Part shown: positions 55,567 through 64,000 of the stretch, piece by piece
How the letters are laid out: each line of letters starts with the position of its first letter
How positions within the stretch are numbered: the first letter of the stretch is position 1
Assembly (NCBI RefSeq): GCF_000969835.1
Contig: NZ_KQ033913.1
Coordinates: 1,565,716-1,629,715 of the forward strand
Reading direction: 5' to 3'
DNA: 64,000 nucleotides
DNA from: Parabacteroides goldsteinii DSM 19448 = WAL 12034
Lineage (GTDB): Bacteria > Bacteroidota > Bacteroidia > Bacteroidales > Tannerellaceae
Notes under the pieces: model-generated
What the model was told of the DNA's origin: nothing
Database searches by the model: none
What the model saw: only the letters and a program-made list of their open reading frames with translations
Program-made: the position numbers and the translations under genes

Positions 55567-56261
55567 GTTTGGAAATCAGACTGCAACATGCCATTGCCGA
55601 CCGCCGCCTGATGACGTACCGGCCGGAGGAAATTCTTCCGGCGGTAAATCAAATATTATTCCAGACCTATGTCTTGCTGGGTTTTTCGCCTCCTAACGAC
55701 CGTGATCTGGGTATTTTGATTGCTAAACTGGCAGCCGACCTTCAGGAGTCATATCCGAGCCTGACCTTGCAGGAGGTCGCCCTTTGTTTTGAATTGGGGG
55801 CCAAAGGTGAATACGGGGATTTCATGGGTTTGAACCTGCGCACGATTACCCGCTGGCTGAAATGTTATCAAACCAGCGATTTGCGATACCGGGCTGTTGT
55901 GGAGCGTGAGCAAGCGAAATCGCTGTCCGCCCTTCCGCCCGTCTCCGAGGCTTACAAGGAGGAGCGCGAACGGGTATTTCTGCGCCGGGTGTTTGAGCAA
56001 TACCGGGCAGGCTGTCCGATCGAGCGGCTTTATCCGGCGCGGGTGTATCTCTCCCTGCAAGCACGGGGAATTATCCGCGACAGTCCGGAAGCGAAACGGA
56101 CTGCCATGCGGCAAGCGGCCGGTTACCGGCCTGCCGGGAATATGGTGATAGACGAAGAGATGCGGCTGGCGATGGTTAAGCAGCAGGCGATGGGGATTTT
56201 GTTGAAAAGATTTTTTGATAAAGCGATAGAGGCGGGTCGGGAGTTATTGAAAGCGGGGTGA
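55563..56261 (+). CDS. Phage-type protein, probable replication accessory
   Basis: A 232-residue, largely helical basic protein. It overlaps the replication protein gene by 4 bases. The stretch PPNDRDLGILIAKLAADLQE resembles proteins that load or organise helicase in Bacteroidetes phages, but I do not recognise a named family. It is the last gene of the phage-like block; no integrase or structural genes follow. Confidence 0.68.
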   Translation: MSLEIRLQHAIADRRLMTYRPEEILPAVNQILFQTYVLLGFSPPNDRDLGILIAKLAADLQESYPSLTLQEVALCFELGAKGEYGDFMGLNLRTITRWLKCYQTSDLRYRAVVEREQAKSLSALPPVSEAYKEERERVFLRRVFEQYRAGCPIERLYPARVYLSLQARGIIRDSPEAKRTAMRQAAGYRPAGNMVIDEEMRLAMVKQQAMGILLKRFFDKAIEAGRELLKAG

Positions 56262-56415
56262 ACAGTAAATATATGCAAATCACTCTATAATGGCAGTGAC
56301 AATGATGCCTGAGTTCAACAAGATAGCGTTCACTTTACTATCCTGTGAAAATTAGTCCTTTATTAAACCAAGAGTGACTTATTTGTGTTTATGTGTAGAA
56401 TCTAAACAAAAAGTT

Positions 56416-57822
56416 ATGCACATAAGTACATGGTGTTATACTATGCTTTGCCTTTTTCTGCCAATGACGCTGATGGCACAGGCAAAGCATAAGTACCTTG
56501 ATCACGCATTGCCGGAAGCGTGGCAGGAGAATGACAGTAATTTCCAACAAACCCTACCCGTTGATGACAACTGGTGGAGGAATTTCAATGATCCGGTATT
56601 GGATTCCCTGATCGATGTGGCCGTGAAGCAGAACTATTCTGTGCAGATGGCTGCCGATCGTATCGCTATGGCGAAAGCCAACCTGCGCATACAACAGGGC
56701 AGTTATTCACCGACGCTGGGACTATCGGCGGGATGGAACCGGCAACAAAGCAGTGGCAACACCAGTAGTTTACCGCAAACAATCACCCAATATGCCGATG
56801 CCTCGCTCTCCATGAGTTGGGAAGTCGACGTATTCGGTAGTATCCGTAACCGGGTGAAAGCGCAGAAAGAGAATTTCGCTGCCTCCAAAGAAGAATACAA
56901 CGCCGTCATGGTATCGCTTTGTGCACAGGTCGCATCGGCCTACATCAATCTGCGTGAATTGCAACAGGAGGTCGATGTAGTCACCCAAAACTGTCTGTCG
57001 CAACAGGCTGTAGTCGAAATCACCCAGAAAAGGTATGAAACCGGCCTGGTGTCGAAACTGGATGTGGCACAGGCACAATCCGTATATTACAGTACCAAGG
57101 CCTCGCTCCCCATGCTGGAAGCAGGTATCATCCAGTACACGAATGCCCTGGCTGTGCTGATGGGACTGTATCCGCAAGACGTTAAAGGACTGATCGACCA
57201 TCCGCGTCCCCTGCCCGATTACATCGAAACCGTCGGAGTAGGATTCCCTGCCAACCTGTTACTGCGTCGTCCGGATATCCGTTCTGCCGAACGCCAGGTC
57301 AACGCCCAGGCCGCGACATTGGGTGCATCCAAATCCGACTGGTGGCCGCAGGTTTTCGTCAAAGGTTCCATCGGATTCGCTTCTCACGACATCGATAAGA
57401 TAGCCAACCATAACAGCCTGACATATGAAATCGCACCCGCCATCTCCTGGAATTTCTTCCAGGGAGGCAAACTGGCACAGGCAACCCGCCTGGCAAAAGT
57501 CCAGTTAGACGAAACAATCAGGCAGTTCAACGAAACCGTCCTCACCTCCGTACAGGAAGTCGATAACGCGATGAGTTCCTATAAAAACTCCATCAAACAA
57601 ATCGTCGCCCTCCGCGAAGTAGTCAACCAGGGCCAGCAAACGCTCGACCTCTCACTCGACCTCTATAAACAGGGACTGACACCGTTTCAGAATGTACTGG
57701 ATGCGCAACGCTCGCTGCTGTCGTATGAGAATCAATTGACACAAGCCAAAGGCCAGTCGCTCGTCTATCTGATTCAGCTCTACCAGGCACTGGGCGGAGG
57801 CTGGGACGAAAACGGGTATTAA
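56416..57822 (+). CDS. Outer-membrane efflux channel (TolC/OprM/NodT type)
   Basis: A 468-residue outer-membrane factor. I chose the second ATG (56416) because it starts the signal peptide (STWCYTMLCLFLPMTLMAQA). Two internal repeats of the OEP domain are visible (LDSLIDVAVKQNYSVQMAAD; LLRRPDIRSAERQVNAQAAT). The C-terminal QRSLLSYENQLTQAKGQSLV is typical of NodT members. Opens an RND tripartite operon, so it exports drugs, bile salts or metabolites. Confidence 0.93.
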   Translation: MHISTWCYTMLCLFLPMTLMAQAKHKYLDHALPEAWQENDSNFQQTLPVDDNWWRNFNDPVLDSLIDVAVKQNYSVQMAADRIAMAKANLRIQQGSYSPTLGLSAGWNRQQSSGNTSSLPQTITQYADASLSMSWEVDVFGSIRNRVKAQKENFAASKEEYNAVMVSLCAQVASAYINLRELQQEVDVVTQNCLSQQAVVEITQKRYETGLVSKLDVAQAQSVYYSTKASLPMLEAGIIQYTNALAVLMGLYPQDVKGLIDHPRPLPDYIETVGVGFPANLLLRRPDIRSAERQVNAQAATLGASKSDWWPQVFVKGSIGFASHDIDKIANHNSLTYEIAPAISWNFFQGGKLAQATRLAKVQLDETIRQFNETVLTSVQEVDNAMSSYKNSIKQIVALREVVNQGQQTLDLSLDLYKQGLTPFQNVLDAQRSLLSYENQLTQAKGQSLVYLIQLYQALGGGWDENGY

Positions 57823-57856
57823 GAAAGGTTAGTTTACCAAACTAAAAAACACAAAT

Positions 57857-58972
57857 ATGAAAACATCTGTCAGAATCGCCCTGATCGCCTTGTCGGTCCT
57901 TACGCTGGCATCGTGCAAAGGGAAAAAGCAACCGGCGGAAACAGCCGCCCCTTCCATCAGCGTGGCAACACCGGAAGTAAAAGATATTACGCTGACAAAA
58001 GACTATCCCGGTTATCTGAGTTCGGAATTGACCGTCAATCTGGTGGCCCGGGTAAACGGTTATCTCCGGACCTCCCACCTGGTGGCCGGCAGCAAAGTGA
58101 AGAAGGGAGAACTCATCTTCGTGATCGAGCCCGACACTTATCAGGATAATGTAACCCAGGCCGAGGCGGCACTTAAAACCTCCAAAGCGCAACTCGACTA
58201 TGCCCGCAGCAATTACGAGCGGATGAAAGAAGCCGCCAAAAGCGGAGCCGTCAGCCAGATACAGGTATTGCAGGCCCAATCGACCGCACAGGAAATGGAA
58301 GCATCCGTCCGTAATTCGGAAGCCGAACTAAATACGGCACGCACCAACCTCAGCTACTGCTATATCCGTGCCCCGTTCGACGGACGAATCACCCGGGCCA
58401 CTTACGACATCGGCAATTATATCAACGGAGCGGCGCAGCCCGTCACGCTGGCTACCCTTTATAAAGATGACAAAATGTTCGTCAACTTCAATATAGAAGA
58501 TAACCAGTTTATGAAAATGATGATTACCGCTGCCCAAAACGATTCGACCGTCAAACTGCCGGAAACAATCGCCGTACATCTGGGAGACAACGGACGGCAA
58601 AACTACACCGGACAGTTGGATTATTTCTCTCCCAATGTCGACCTGTCGACCGGAACACTGAATGTCCGTGCCAACCTGGATAACAAGGGCGGCGAACTGA
58701 AAAGCGGATTATACGTCACCATCACCCTGCCCTACAGCGAAAAACGGGATGCCGTCCTGGTACGCGACGCCTCCATCGGCACCGACCAGCTGGGCAAATA
58801 TCTTTATATCGTAAACGATTCCAATATCGTACGGTACCGTCATATAGAACCGGGACAGTTGGTAGACGACACCTTACGCCAGGTCGTCAGCGGACTTGAA
58901 CCGAACGAACGTTACGTCACCACCGCTTTATTGAAAGTGCGTGACGGAATGAGTATTACCCCTATAAAATAA
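57857..58972 (+). CDS. RND periplasmic adaptor (AcrA/MexA-type) lipoprotein
   Basis: A 371-residue membrane-fusion protein. It has a lipoprotein signal ([11 protein letters not shown], Cys20), a biotinyl-lipoyl domain split by an alpha-hairpin ([20 protein letters not shown]), a beta-barrel ([20 protein letters not shown]), and a membrane-proximal domain. It connects the transporter and channel. It lies 34 bp after the channel gene and 7 bp before the RND gene. Confidence 0.95.
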   Translation: MKTSVRIALIALSVLTLASCKGKKQPAETAAPSISVATPEVKDITLTKDYPGYLSSELTVNLVARVNGYLRTSHLVAGSKVKKGELIFVIEPDTYQDNVTQAEAALKTSKAQLDYARSNYERMKEAAKSGAVSQIQVLQAQSTAQEMEASVRNSEAELNTARTNLSYCYIRAPFDGRITRATYDIGNYINGAAQPVTLATLYKDDKMFVNFNIEDNQFMKMMITAAQNDSTVKLPETIAVHLGDNGRQNYTGQLDYFSPNVDLSTGTLNVRANLDNKGGELKSGLYVTITLPYSEKRDAVLVRDASIGTDQLGKYLYIVNDSNIVRYRHIEPGQLVDDTLRQVVSGLEPNERYVTTALLKVRDGMSITPIK

Positions 58973-58979
58973 GAACGTC

Positions 58980-61900
58980 ATGGTAAAATTCTTTATAAAC
59001 AGACCCATCTTTGCCACCGTTCTTGCCCTGATTATCGTGGTTGCGGGATTGGTCACACTCAACGTATTACCCATCGCCCAATATCCGGATATCACACCGC
59101 CTACCGTACAGGTTTCAGCAGTCTATCCGGGTGCCGATGCACAGACGGTTTCACAAACCGTCGGACTGCCTATCGAGCAACAGGTGAACGGTGTGGACGG
59201 AATGCTTTATATGAGCTCCAACTCTTCCAGTTCGGGCGCTTACTCGCTGACCATCACTTTTGCTGTCGGTACGGACATCGACATGGCTACCGTCATGGTA
59301 CAAAACCGTGTCAGCATTGCACAAAGCAGTCTGCCGGAAGCAGTAATCGTACAAGGAATCACGACTAAAAAGCAATCATCCAACATCGTGATGATGCTTT
59401 CCCTCACTTCCAGGGATTCTCTTTACGACGGACTTTATCTGAGCAACTATGCCAGCCTGAACCTGACCGACCAGCTGGCCCGTCTGCCGGGAGTCGGTTC
59501 GGTAAGTGTCATGGGAGCCGGCAACTACAGCATGCGTATCTGGCTCGACCCCGAAGTCATGCGCATCCGCAACCTGACGCCGGATATGGTTTTCCAGGCT
59601 ATCTCGACACAGAACAGGCAGGTTTCTGCCGGTTACGTAGGCCAGCCAATTGCAGAGGCGAACAATCCTTATCAATACACCCTGACCGTAAAAGGCCGGC
59701 TGACTACGCCGGAGGAATTTGGCAATATCATCCTGCGGACAGAGCAAGGCGGTAAAATACTCCGGCTGAAAGATATTGCCCGTATCGAACTGGGCAGTTC
59801 CTCCTACAACGTGACTTCACGGTTACGGGGACAACAGGCTGCCGCCATTGCCATCTACCAGCTGCCCGGCTCCAACTCGCTGGAAGTATCCAAAGCTGTA
59901 CGGGCAAAGATGGAAGAGATTGCCTCCACCCTTCCGCAAGGCGTTGAATACGGCGTTACCCTCGACACGACAGAAGTCATCAACGCTTCTATCGACGAAG
60001 TGTTGGTGACTTTCCTGGAGACAACAGCGCTGGTTGTCCTGGTTATTTTCCTTTTCCTCCAGAATTTCCGGGCGGTAATCATTCCCTGCCTCAGTATTCC
60101 TGTTTCATTGATAGGAACGCTGGCTGTCATGGGGGCATTGGGATTCTCGGTCAATACATTAACGTTATTCGGATTGATCCTGGCGATTGCCATTGTGGTA
60201 GACGACGCAATCATTGTCGTCGAGAACTCGTCGCGATACATGGATACCGGGAAGTATACGGCACGCGAAGCGGTAACAAAAGCAATGAGCGAACTCGTCG
60301 GACCGGTTATCGGTGTCGTATTGGTACTGTTGGCGGTATTTATCCCGACCACTTTTATTGGCGGCATCTCCGGACAGCTTTACAAACAGTTCGCCCTGAC
60401 GATTGCTGCCGCAACCGTCCTGAGCGGCATCAACTCATTGACATTGACACCGGCACTCTGCGCCCTGTTCCTGCGCGTCACTAACGATCCGAAGTTTGTC
60501 GTCTTCAAAGCCTTCAATAAGGTATACGACAAAACACAGAAGATCTACGATGATGTTGTCGACCGCATGTTGAAACATCAGCTGGTCACATTGATAATCT
60601 TCCTGATCGTTTCAGCTACGGCAGCCGTCATGTTCATGCGCTGGCCTTCGACCTTCATCCCGGAAGAAGACGACGGATATTTCATTATCTCCAGCCAGTT
60701 GCCGCCGGCCTCGAGCCTGCCACGCACTGAAGCCGTCAGCCAGAAAATCAACAAGATACTGGACACTTATCCGGAAGTCAAAACCTATATGGGAATAAAC
60801 GGTTTCTCTGTGATGGGAGGCGGCGAACTGTCAAATACCGGTACCTATTTTGTCGTACTGAAGAATTGGAGTGAACGAAAAGGGAAAGGTCATACGGCAC
60901 AAGATGTCGTCACCCGCTTCAACCGGGAAGCCTATGGCATCCAGGAAGCGCAGATATTTGCTTTGGTTCCTCCCGCCATTCCCGGCCTGGGTGCTTCCGG
61001 CGGTCTGCAACTGCAACTGGAAGACCGCAAGAGCCTGGGACCGACCGAAATGCAGCATGCCATACAGACATTGCTGGAAACATACCGTACCAAACCTCAA
61101 CTTCTGAGTTTATCCAGTATGTATCAGGCGAATGTCCCCCAATACCGTCTGAATATCGACCGCGACAAAGTGCAGTTGCTGGGATTACAGTTGAGCGATG
61201 TCTTTTCAACCCTCAGCTATTACATGGGAGCCGCCTATGTAAATGACTTTGTCGAGTTCGGGCGTATCTATCAGGTCAAGATTGAAGCCGGCGGACAGGC
61301 GCAGAAGGTCATCGATGATGTTATGCGGTTGAGTCTGGAAAACAGTTCCGGCAAAATGGTTCCTTTCTCCGCTTTTACAGAAGCGAAACAACAATTGGGA
61401 TTGGACCAGATTAACCTGTATAATATGTATTCTTCAGCCTCCATCACTTGTATTGCCAATCCGAAATACAGTTCGGGAGAAGCCATACAGGCGATGGAAG
61501 AGCTCATACAGGAACAGCTGGGTGACAATTTCGGTTACGAATGGACCTCCGTCGCCTATCAGGAGACCAAAGCCGGCTCGACCACGATGTTGATATTCGG
61601 TATGGCTTTACTGGTGGCCTTCCTGGTTCTTTCGGCACAATATGAAAGTTGGACAAGTCCGCTGGCAGCCATCATGGGATTGCCAATCGCCTTGCTGGGA
61701 GCCATTCTCGGTTGTTTCATTATGGGAGTGCCCGTCAGCGTCTACACGCAAATCGGGATTATCCTGTTGATTGCCCTCTCCGCAAAGAACGGTATCCTGA
61801 TTGTCGAATTTGCCCGCGACTACCGTGCCGCCGGTAATCCGATACGCGAAGCGGCCCTCGAAGCCGGACACGTCCGCCTGCGCCCTATCCTGATGACTTC

Positions 61901-62114
61901 GTTTGCCTTTGTACTCGGAGTCATGCCGTTGTTGTTTGCCACCGGAGCAGGGGCAGCCAGCCGTGTATCATTGGGGGCAGCCGTCGTATTCGGTATGGCC
62001 ATCAATACGATTTTTGCGACCGCCTTTATCCCCAGCTTCTACGAATGGATGCAAACCTTCCAGGAGAAATGGCTGGACAAAGCCTCTCCCAATAAAACTG
62101 CAACTAAAGCCTGA
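58980..62114 (+). CDS. RND multidrug efflux transporter (AcrB/HAE1 type)
   Basis: A 1044-residue inner-membrane pump. The first helix [20 protein letters not shown] and periplasmic [20 protein letters not shown] are HAE1-type. The proton-relay Asp pair in helix 4 ([20 protein letters not shown]) is intact. The size is standard. Proton-driven export of hydrophobic drugs or bile acids is the known role; the third gene of a complete tripartite operon. Confidence 0.97.
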   Translation: MVKFFINRPIFATVLALIIVVAGLVTLNVLPIAQYPDITPPTVQVSAVYPGADAQTVSQTVGLPIEQQVNGVDGMLYMSSNSSSSGAYSLTITFAVGTDIDMATVMVQNRVSIAQSSLPEAVIVQGITTKKQSSNIVMMLSLTSRDSLYDGLYLSNYASLNLTDQLARLPGVGSVSVMGAGNYSMRIWLDPEVMRIRNLTPDMVFQAISTQNRQVSAGYVGQPIAEANNPYQYTLTVKGRLTTPEEFGNIILRTEQGGKILRLKDIARIELGSSSYNVTSRLRGQQAAAIAIYQLPGSNSLEVSKAVRAKMEEIASTLPQGVEYGVTLDTTEVINASIDEVLVTFLETTALVVLVIFLFLQNFRAVIIPCLSIPVSLIGTLAVMGALGFSVNTLTLFGLILAIAIVVDDAIIVVENSSRYMDTGKYTAREAVTKAMSELVGPVIGVVLVLLAVFIPTTFIGGISGQLYKQFALTIAAATVLSGINSLTLTPALCALFLRVTNDPKFVVFKAFNKVYDKTQKIYDDVVDRMLKHQLVTLIIFLIVSATAAVMFMRWPSTFIPEEDDGYFIISSQLPPASSLPRTEAVSQKINKILDTYPEVKTYMGINGFSVMGGGELSNTGTYFVVLKNWSERKGKGHTAQDVVTRFNREAYGIQEAQIFALVPPAIPGLGASGGLQLQLEDRKSLGPTEMQHAIQTLLETYRTKPQLLSLSSMYQANVPQYRLNIDRDKVQLLGLQLSDVFSTLSYYMGAAYVNDFVEFGRIYQVKIEAGGQAQKVIDDVMRLSLENSSGKMVPFSAFTEAKQQLGLDQINLYNMYSSASITCIANPKYSSGEAIQAMEELIQEQLGDNFGYEWTSVAYQETKAGSTTMLIFGMALLVAFLVLSAQYESWTSPLAAIMGLPIALLGAILGCFIMGVPVSVYTQIGIILLIALSAKNGILIVEFARDYRAAGNPIREAALEAGHVRLRPILMTSFAFVLGVMPLLFATGAGAASRVSLGAAVVFGMAINTIFATAFIPSFYEWMQTFQEKWLDKASPNKTATKA

Positions 62115-62135
62115 TGCAGGTCTTTAGATTATAAA

Positions 62136-62179
62136 AAGAGGATGCGCCAAAAGACTGTAACTTTTCGACGCATCCTCTT
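62136..62179. terminator. Bidirectional terminator between efflux operon and AlbA_2 gene
   Basis: AAGAGGATGCG (62136-62146) pairs with CGCATCCTCTT (62169-62179), with an inner AAAAG/CTTTT stem. It lies between two convergent genes. Confidence 0.8.
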
Positions 62180-62213
62180 ATCTATTCTGTTGCGGAATGA
62201 TCACTCAATATGA

Positions 62214-64000
62214 TCAAAAAGTAATCCCGCACATAGAACTGAGTATTTCCACATCCGATTTATAAATGGTATGTTCCCATCGCCGTCCGGCACTATACTG
62301 GTCAAATTCCTTCAACGACAATTTATCTTCATTAAGGGTTCCGACCTGTTCGGCAGACAGGATCTCTGCATAGACGAACGTTCCTTTATCCGGTTCGAGT
62401 ACAAGCGTATTACGGGGTTGAATGCTCATCGACTTTTCAAAATCATCCAATGCTATAATACGGAATCTTTTCTCCCCGTCTTTATCCGCGATCAGCAAAA
62501 GATAGTCTGTTTTATGAGCCGGAGACAAAAAGAGCAGTCCGTCTACCGAATCGATGAATGCCAGTGGAGTATTGGGTTGCGATATTCCTTTTTTCAGATT
62601 CGACAGGCCGACCTCGCCATTGGTGAAAACTGCAACCAGGATATCCTCTTTATCTTCCGGATTATAAGAGAACAGAACTTTTCCCTCGCCTCCCCAAACA
62701 CCTATTTTGGGACTGGGAGAACTGGCGATCTTTCCGTTGGCAAACAAAGAAACGAATAAGTGCCCCGGCGTATATCCGTGGTCCGGTTTCTTTATCAGGG
62801 GGTTCGTTCGCAAACCGGATGTTTTGCACGCATACGCTTTGTTTTTAGCTTTTCCCTTCTCATTGTCTTTTTTTATCTCGCGCATCGGCGGAAGAACGGT
62901 CTCTTCTTTTACCTCTACTTCCGGCAGGAGAAAAATCTCCTGTTGCACATTACTGTCTTGTTGTACCTTAAAAATGTATTCTTTCCGTTCCTCGCTGAAG
63001 AATACCGGAAACTCAGGCTTCTTAGGTGTTGAATCCAGTTTCAGTGTACGCCTTTGTTTAACAAACTCGTCCACGTTGCACACCGCCTTTGCCATACTTG
63101 AACTGCCTGTTCGGGTATATACAACCCCTTTCACCTTCACCACTTCATTGATCGGCACCACCCTGAAGGCCAATACCATCCTCCCGTCTTCATATTCATA
63201 GATCCGGCAACGGATATTTTCCTGATACCGGTTCCGGTCTTCTTCTTTTTCTCCCAACTGGCAAATGATACTTCTGTTGACTTCACGAAGGTAGACATCG
63301 CTATCGTTACGGGCAAATTTCAAATCCTCTGCCAACCCGTTCAGATAGCCTTTGTCGTTGACGCCGATATAAAGCGTTCCTCCGTCTGTATTCATGAAAG
63401 AGGCTATGACACGGGCCAGGACGACACTCTGATCTTCGCCGGCATTTTTATTGGCATGAATAAAGGCCGATGTCTTAAATTCCTTCTCCATGCCTTCATG
63501 CCCGAAGTAGACCGGAACATATGTCTTCTTTTCTTTCCCGGAATCCTTAAAGCCCAGCAGCAAATTGATGCTTTTATAGATAACCTCCTGCAACTCCGTA
63601 TCTTTCTCCCTCAGAAAACGAACAATACTGAAATAGCGGGCCAATTCCGAAACAAGCGGGTTCTTGTCCTGCATAAAAGAGTTCAAGAGCGAGAAAGAGT
63701 CTTTTTCATACAACGTCTGCATCACCCGTATCACCTGCCGGCACTGTTTCAGATTGCGGCCATAACGGTTTATATCCATGAGCTCCATCTTCTTCAGCAG
63801 ATCGCGGAACTTTTGTATGTTCGCTTCCGAAAAACGGGTATGATAAGGCTCCGTCATCAGCACTTCTACATTATATATATAGTCGGCACAAAGTTGGTAA
63901 TAACGAGCCAACGCCTGGTTGCCGGTGAAGTTACACAAGAGACTCAATATGTTATATACATTGAACCGTTCGGTAGAATCATCCAGTTCCAAAACCAGCG
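62214..64000 (-). CDS. AlbA_2/Schlafen-type ATP-binding-domain protein (5' end outside window)
   Basis: The frame is open to the window edge (no start needed within the last 8 bases), so this is at least 595 residues. The central part carries an AlbA_2/Schlafen core with FKTSAFIHANKNAGE, ASFMNTDGGTLYIGVNDKGY and YTRTGSSSMAKAV. The N-terminal 150 residues are helical, and the C-terminal half (VFFSEERKEYIF...) is beta-rich with no recognised domain. AlbA_2 proteins bind nucleic acid and often act as regulators or in defence, but here the extra C-terminal module argues for a sensor role. The family is not settled. Confidence 0.8.
   Translation of the reverse strand, partial: LVLELDDSTERFNVYNILSLLCNFTGNQALARYYQLCADYIYNVEVLMTEPYHTRFSEANIQKFRDLLKKMELMDINRYGRNLKQCRQVIRVMQTLYEKDSFSLLNSFMQDKNPLVSELARYFSIVRFLREKDTELQEVIYKSINLLLGFKDSGKEKKTYVPVYFGHEGMEKEFKTSAFIHANKNAGEDQSVVLARVIASFMNTDGGTLYIGVNDKGYLNGLAEDLKFARNDSDVYLREVNRSIICQLGEKEEDRNRYQENIRCRIYEYEDGRMVLAFRVVPINEVVKVKGVVYTRTGSSSMAKAVCNVDEFVKQRRTLKLDSTPKKPEFPVFFSEERKEYIFKVQQDSNVQQEIFLLPEVEVKEETVLPPMREIKKDNEKGKAKNKAYACKTSGLRTNPLIKKPDHGYTPGHLFVSLFANGKIASSPSPKIGVWGGEGKVLFSYNPEDKEDILVAVFTNGEVGLSNLKKGISQPNTPLAFIDSVDGLLFLSPAHKTDYLLLIADKDGEKRFRIIALDDFEKSMSIQPRNTLVLEPDKGTFVYAEILSAEQVGTLNEDKLSLKEFDQYSAGRRWEHTIYKSDVEILSSMCGITF

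Noticed and set aside
1..64000. tRNA, rRNA, tmRNA, CRISPR, insertion sequence or integrase genes
   Set aside because: None was seen in the gaps or frames when read by eye on both strands; a tRNAscan-SE and ISfinder search would be decisive.

Overview
The window is a bacterial chromosome segment from the order Bacteroidales. Parabacteroides is my best guess at genus level, and this is inference. The signs are Bacteroidetes-type promoters (TTTG, 19-20 bp, TAnnTTTG), weak Shine-Dalgarno use, a TonB receptor with a CarboxypepD_reg-like N-terminus, GH92/GH20 glycosidases, DUF4248 and HU-type small genes, and a fused malic enzyme-PTA protein.

Layout. 1-1885 (minus): an ABC/OLD-like ATPase overlapping a partner gene cut by the window edge, possibly a defence pair. 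2043-6589 (minus): GH92 alpha-mannosidase and GH20 beta-hexosaminidase, which together suit host N-glycan degradation. 6641-6867 (minus): an unannotated ncRNA just downstream of rplT, with its own perfect promoter, closing stem and terminator; by position and form it is most likely the Bacteroidales-1/6S RNA. 7045-15824 (minus): ruvX-def-(carboxyltransferase-biotin carrier)-TPR-thrS-infC-rpmI-rplT, a common Bacteroidales core order with a biotin-enzyme pair inserted. 15894-21751 (minus): surface polysaccharide and envelope genes (polyprenyl sugar transferase, OmpA-like porin, gmd, fcl, rfbA). 21915-28449 (plus): HdeD-like protein, OPT transporter with a SpoIID-like protein, SSS symporter and EngB. 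A very structured palindromic element follows at 28463-28565, then a RelE/ParE-type toxin-antitoxin pair. 29313-32717 (minus): HIT protein, TonB receptor, a four-unit 22-bp operator-like array, and a small His-rich protein.

32819-44600 (plus) is the most interesting ordinary-looking block. It is a tightly overlapped six-gene operon of two tandem DUF4132 proteins, a MoxR-type AAA+ ATPase, a DUF5682 protein, a VWA protein, a double SWIM zinc-finger protein and a small trailing protein. It corresponds to the uncharacterised E. coli yehI-yehL-yehM-yehP-yehQ group and looks like a multi-protein NTP-dependent machine of unknown function.

44731-47492: maeB and an FKBP isomerase, convergent. 47542-56261 is an accessory island. 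It holds a holin/endolysin/spanin-like lysis cassette with HU and DUF4248 genes (minus), a visibly AT-rich pair of lipoprotein genes (plus) whose second member looks like an aerolysin/ETX-MTX2-type pore-forming toxin with a lectin-like N-terminus, a second 22-bp phased repeat array, a 340-bp nested inverted repeat, and a phage-type replication gene cluster with no integrase. 56416-62114 (plus): a complete RND efflux operon. 62214-64000 (minus): an AlbA_2/Schlafen-type protein cut by the window edge. I saw no tRNA, rRNA, CRISPR array, transposase or integrase.
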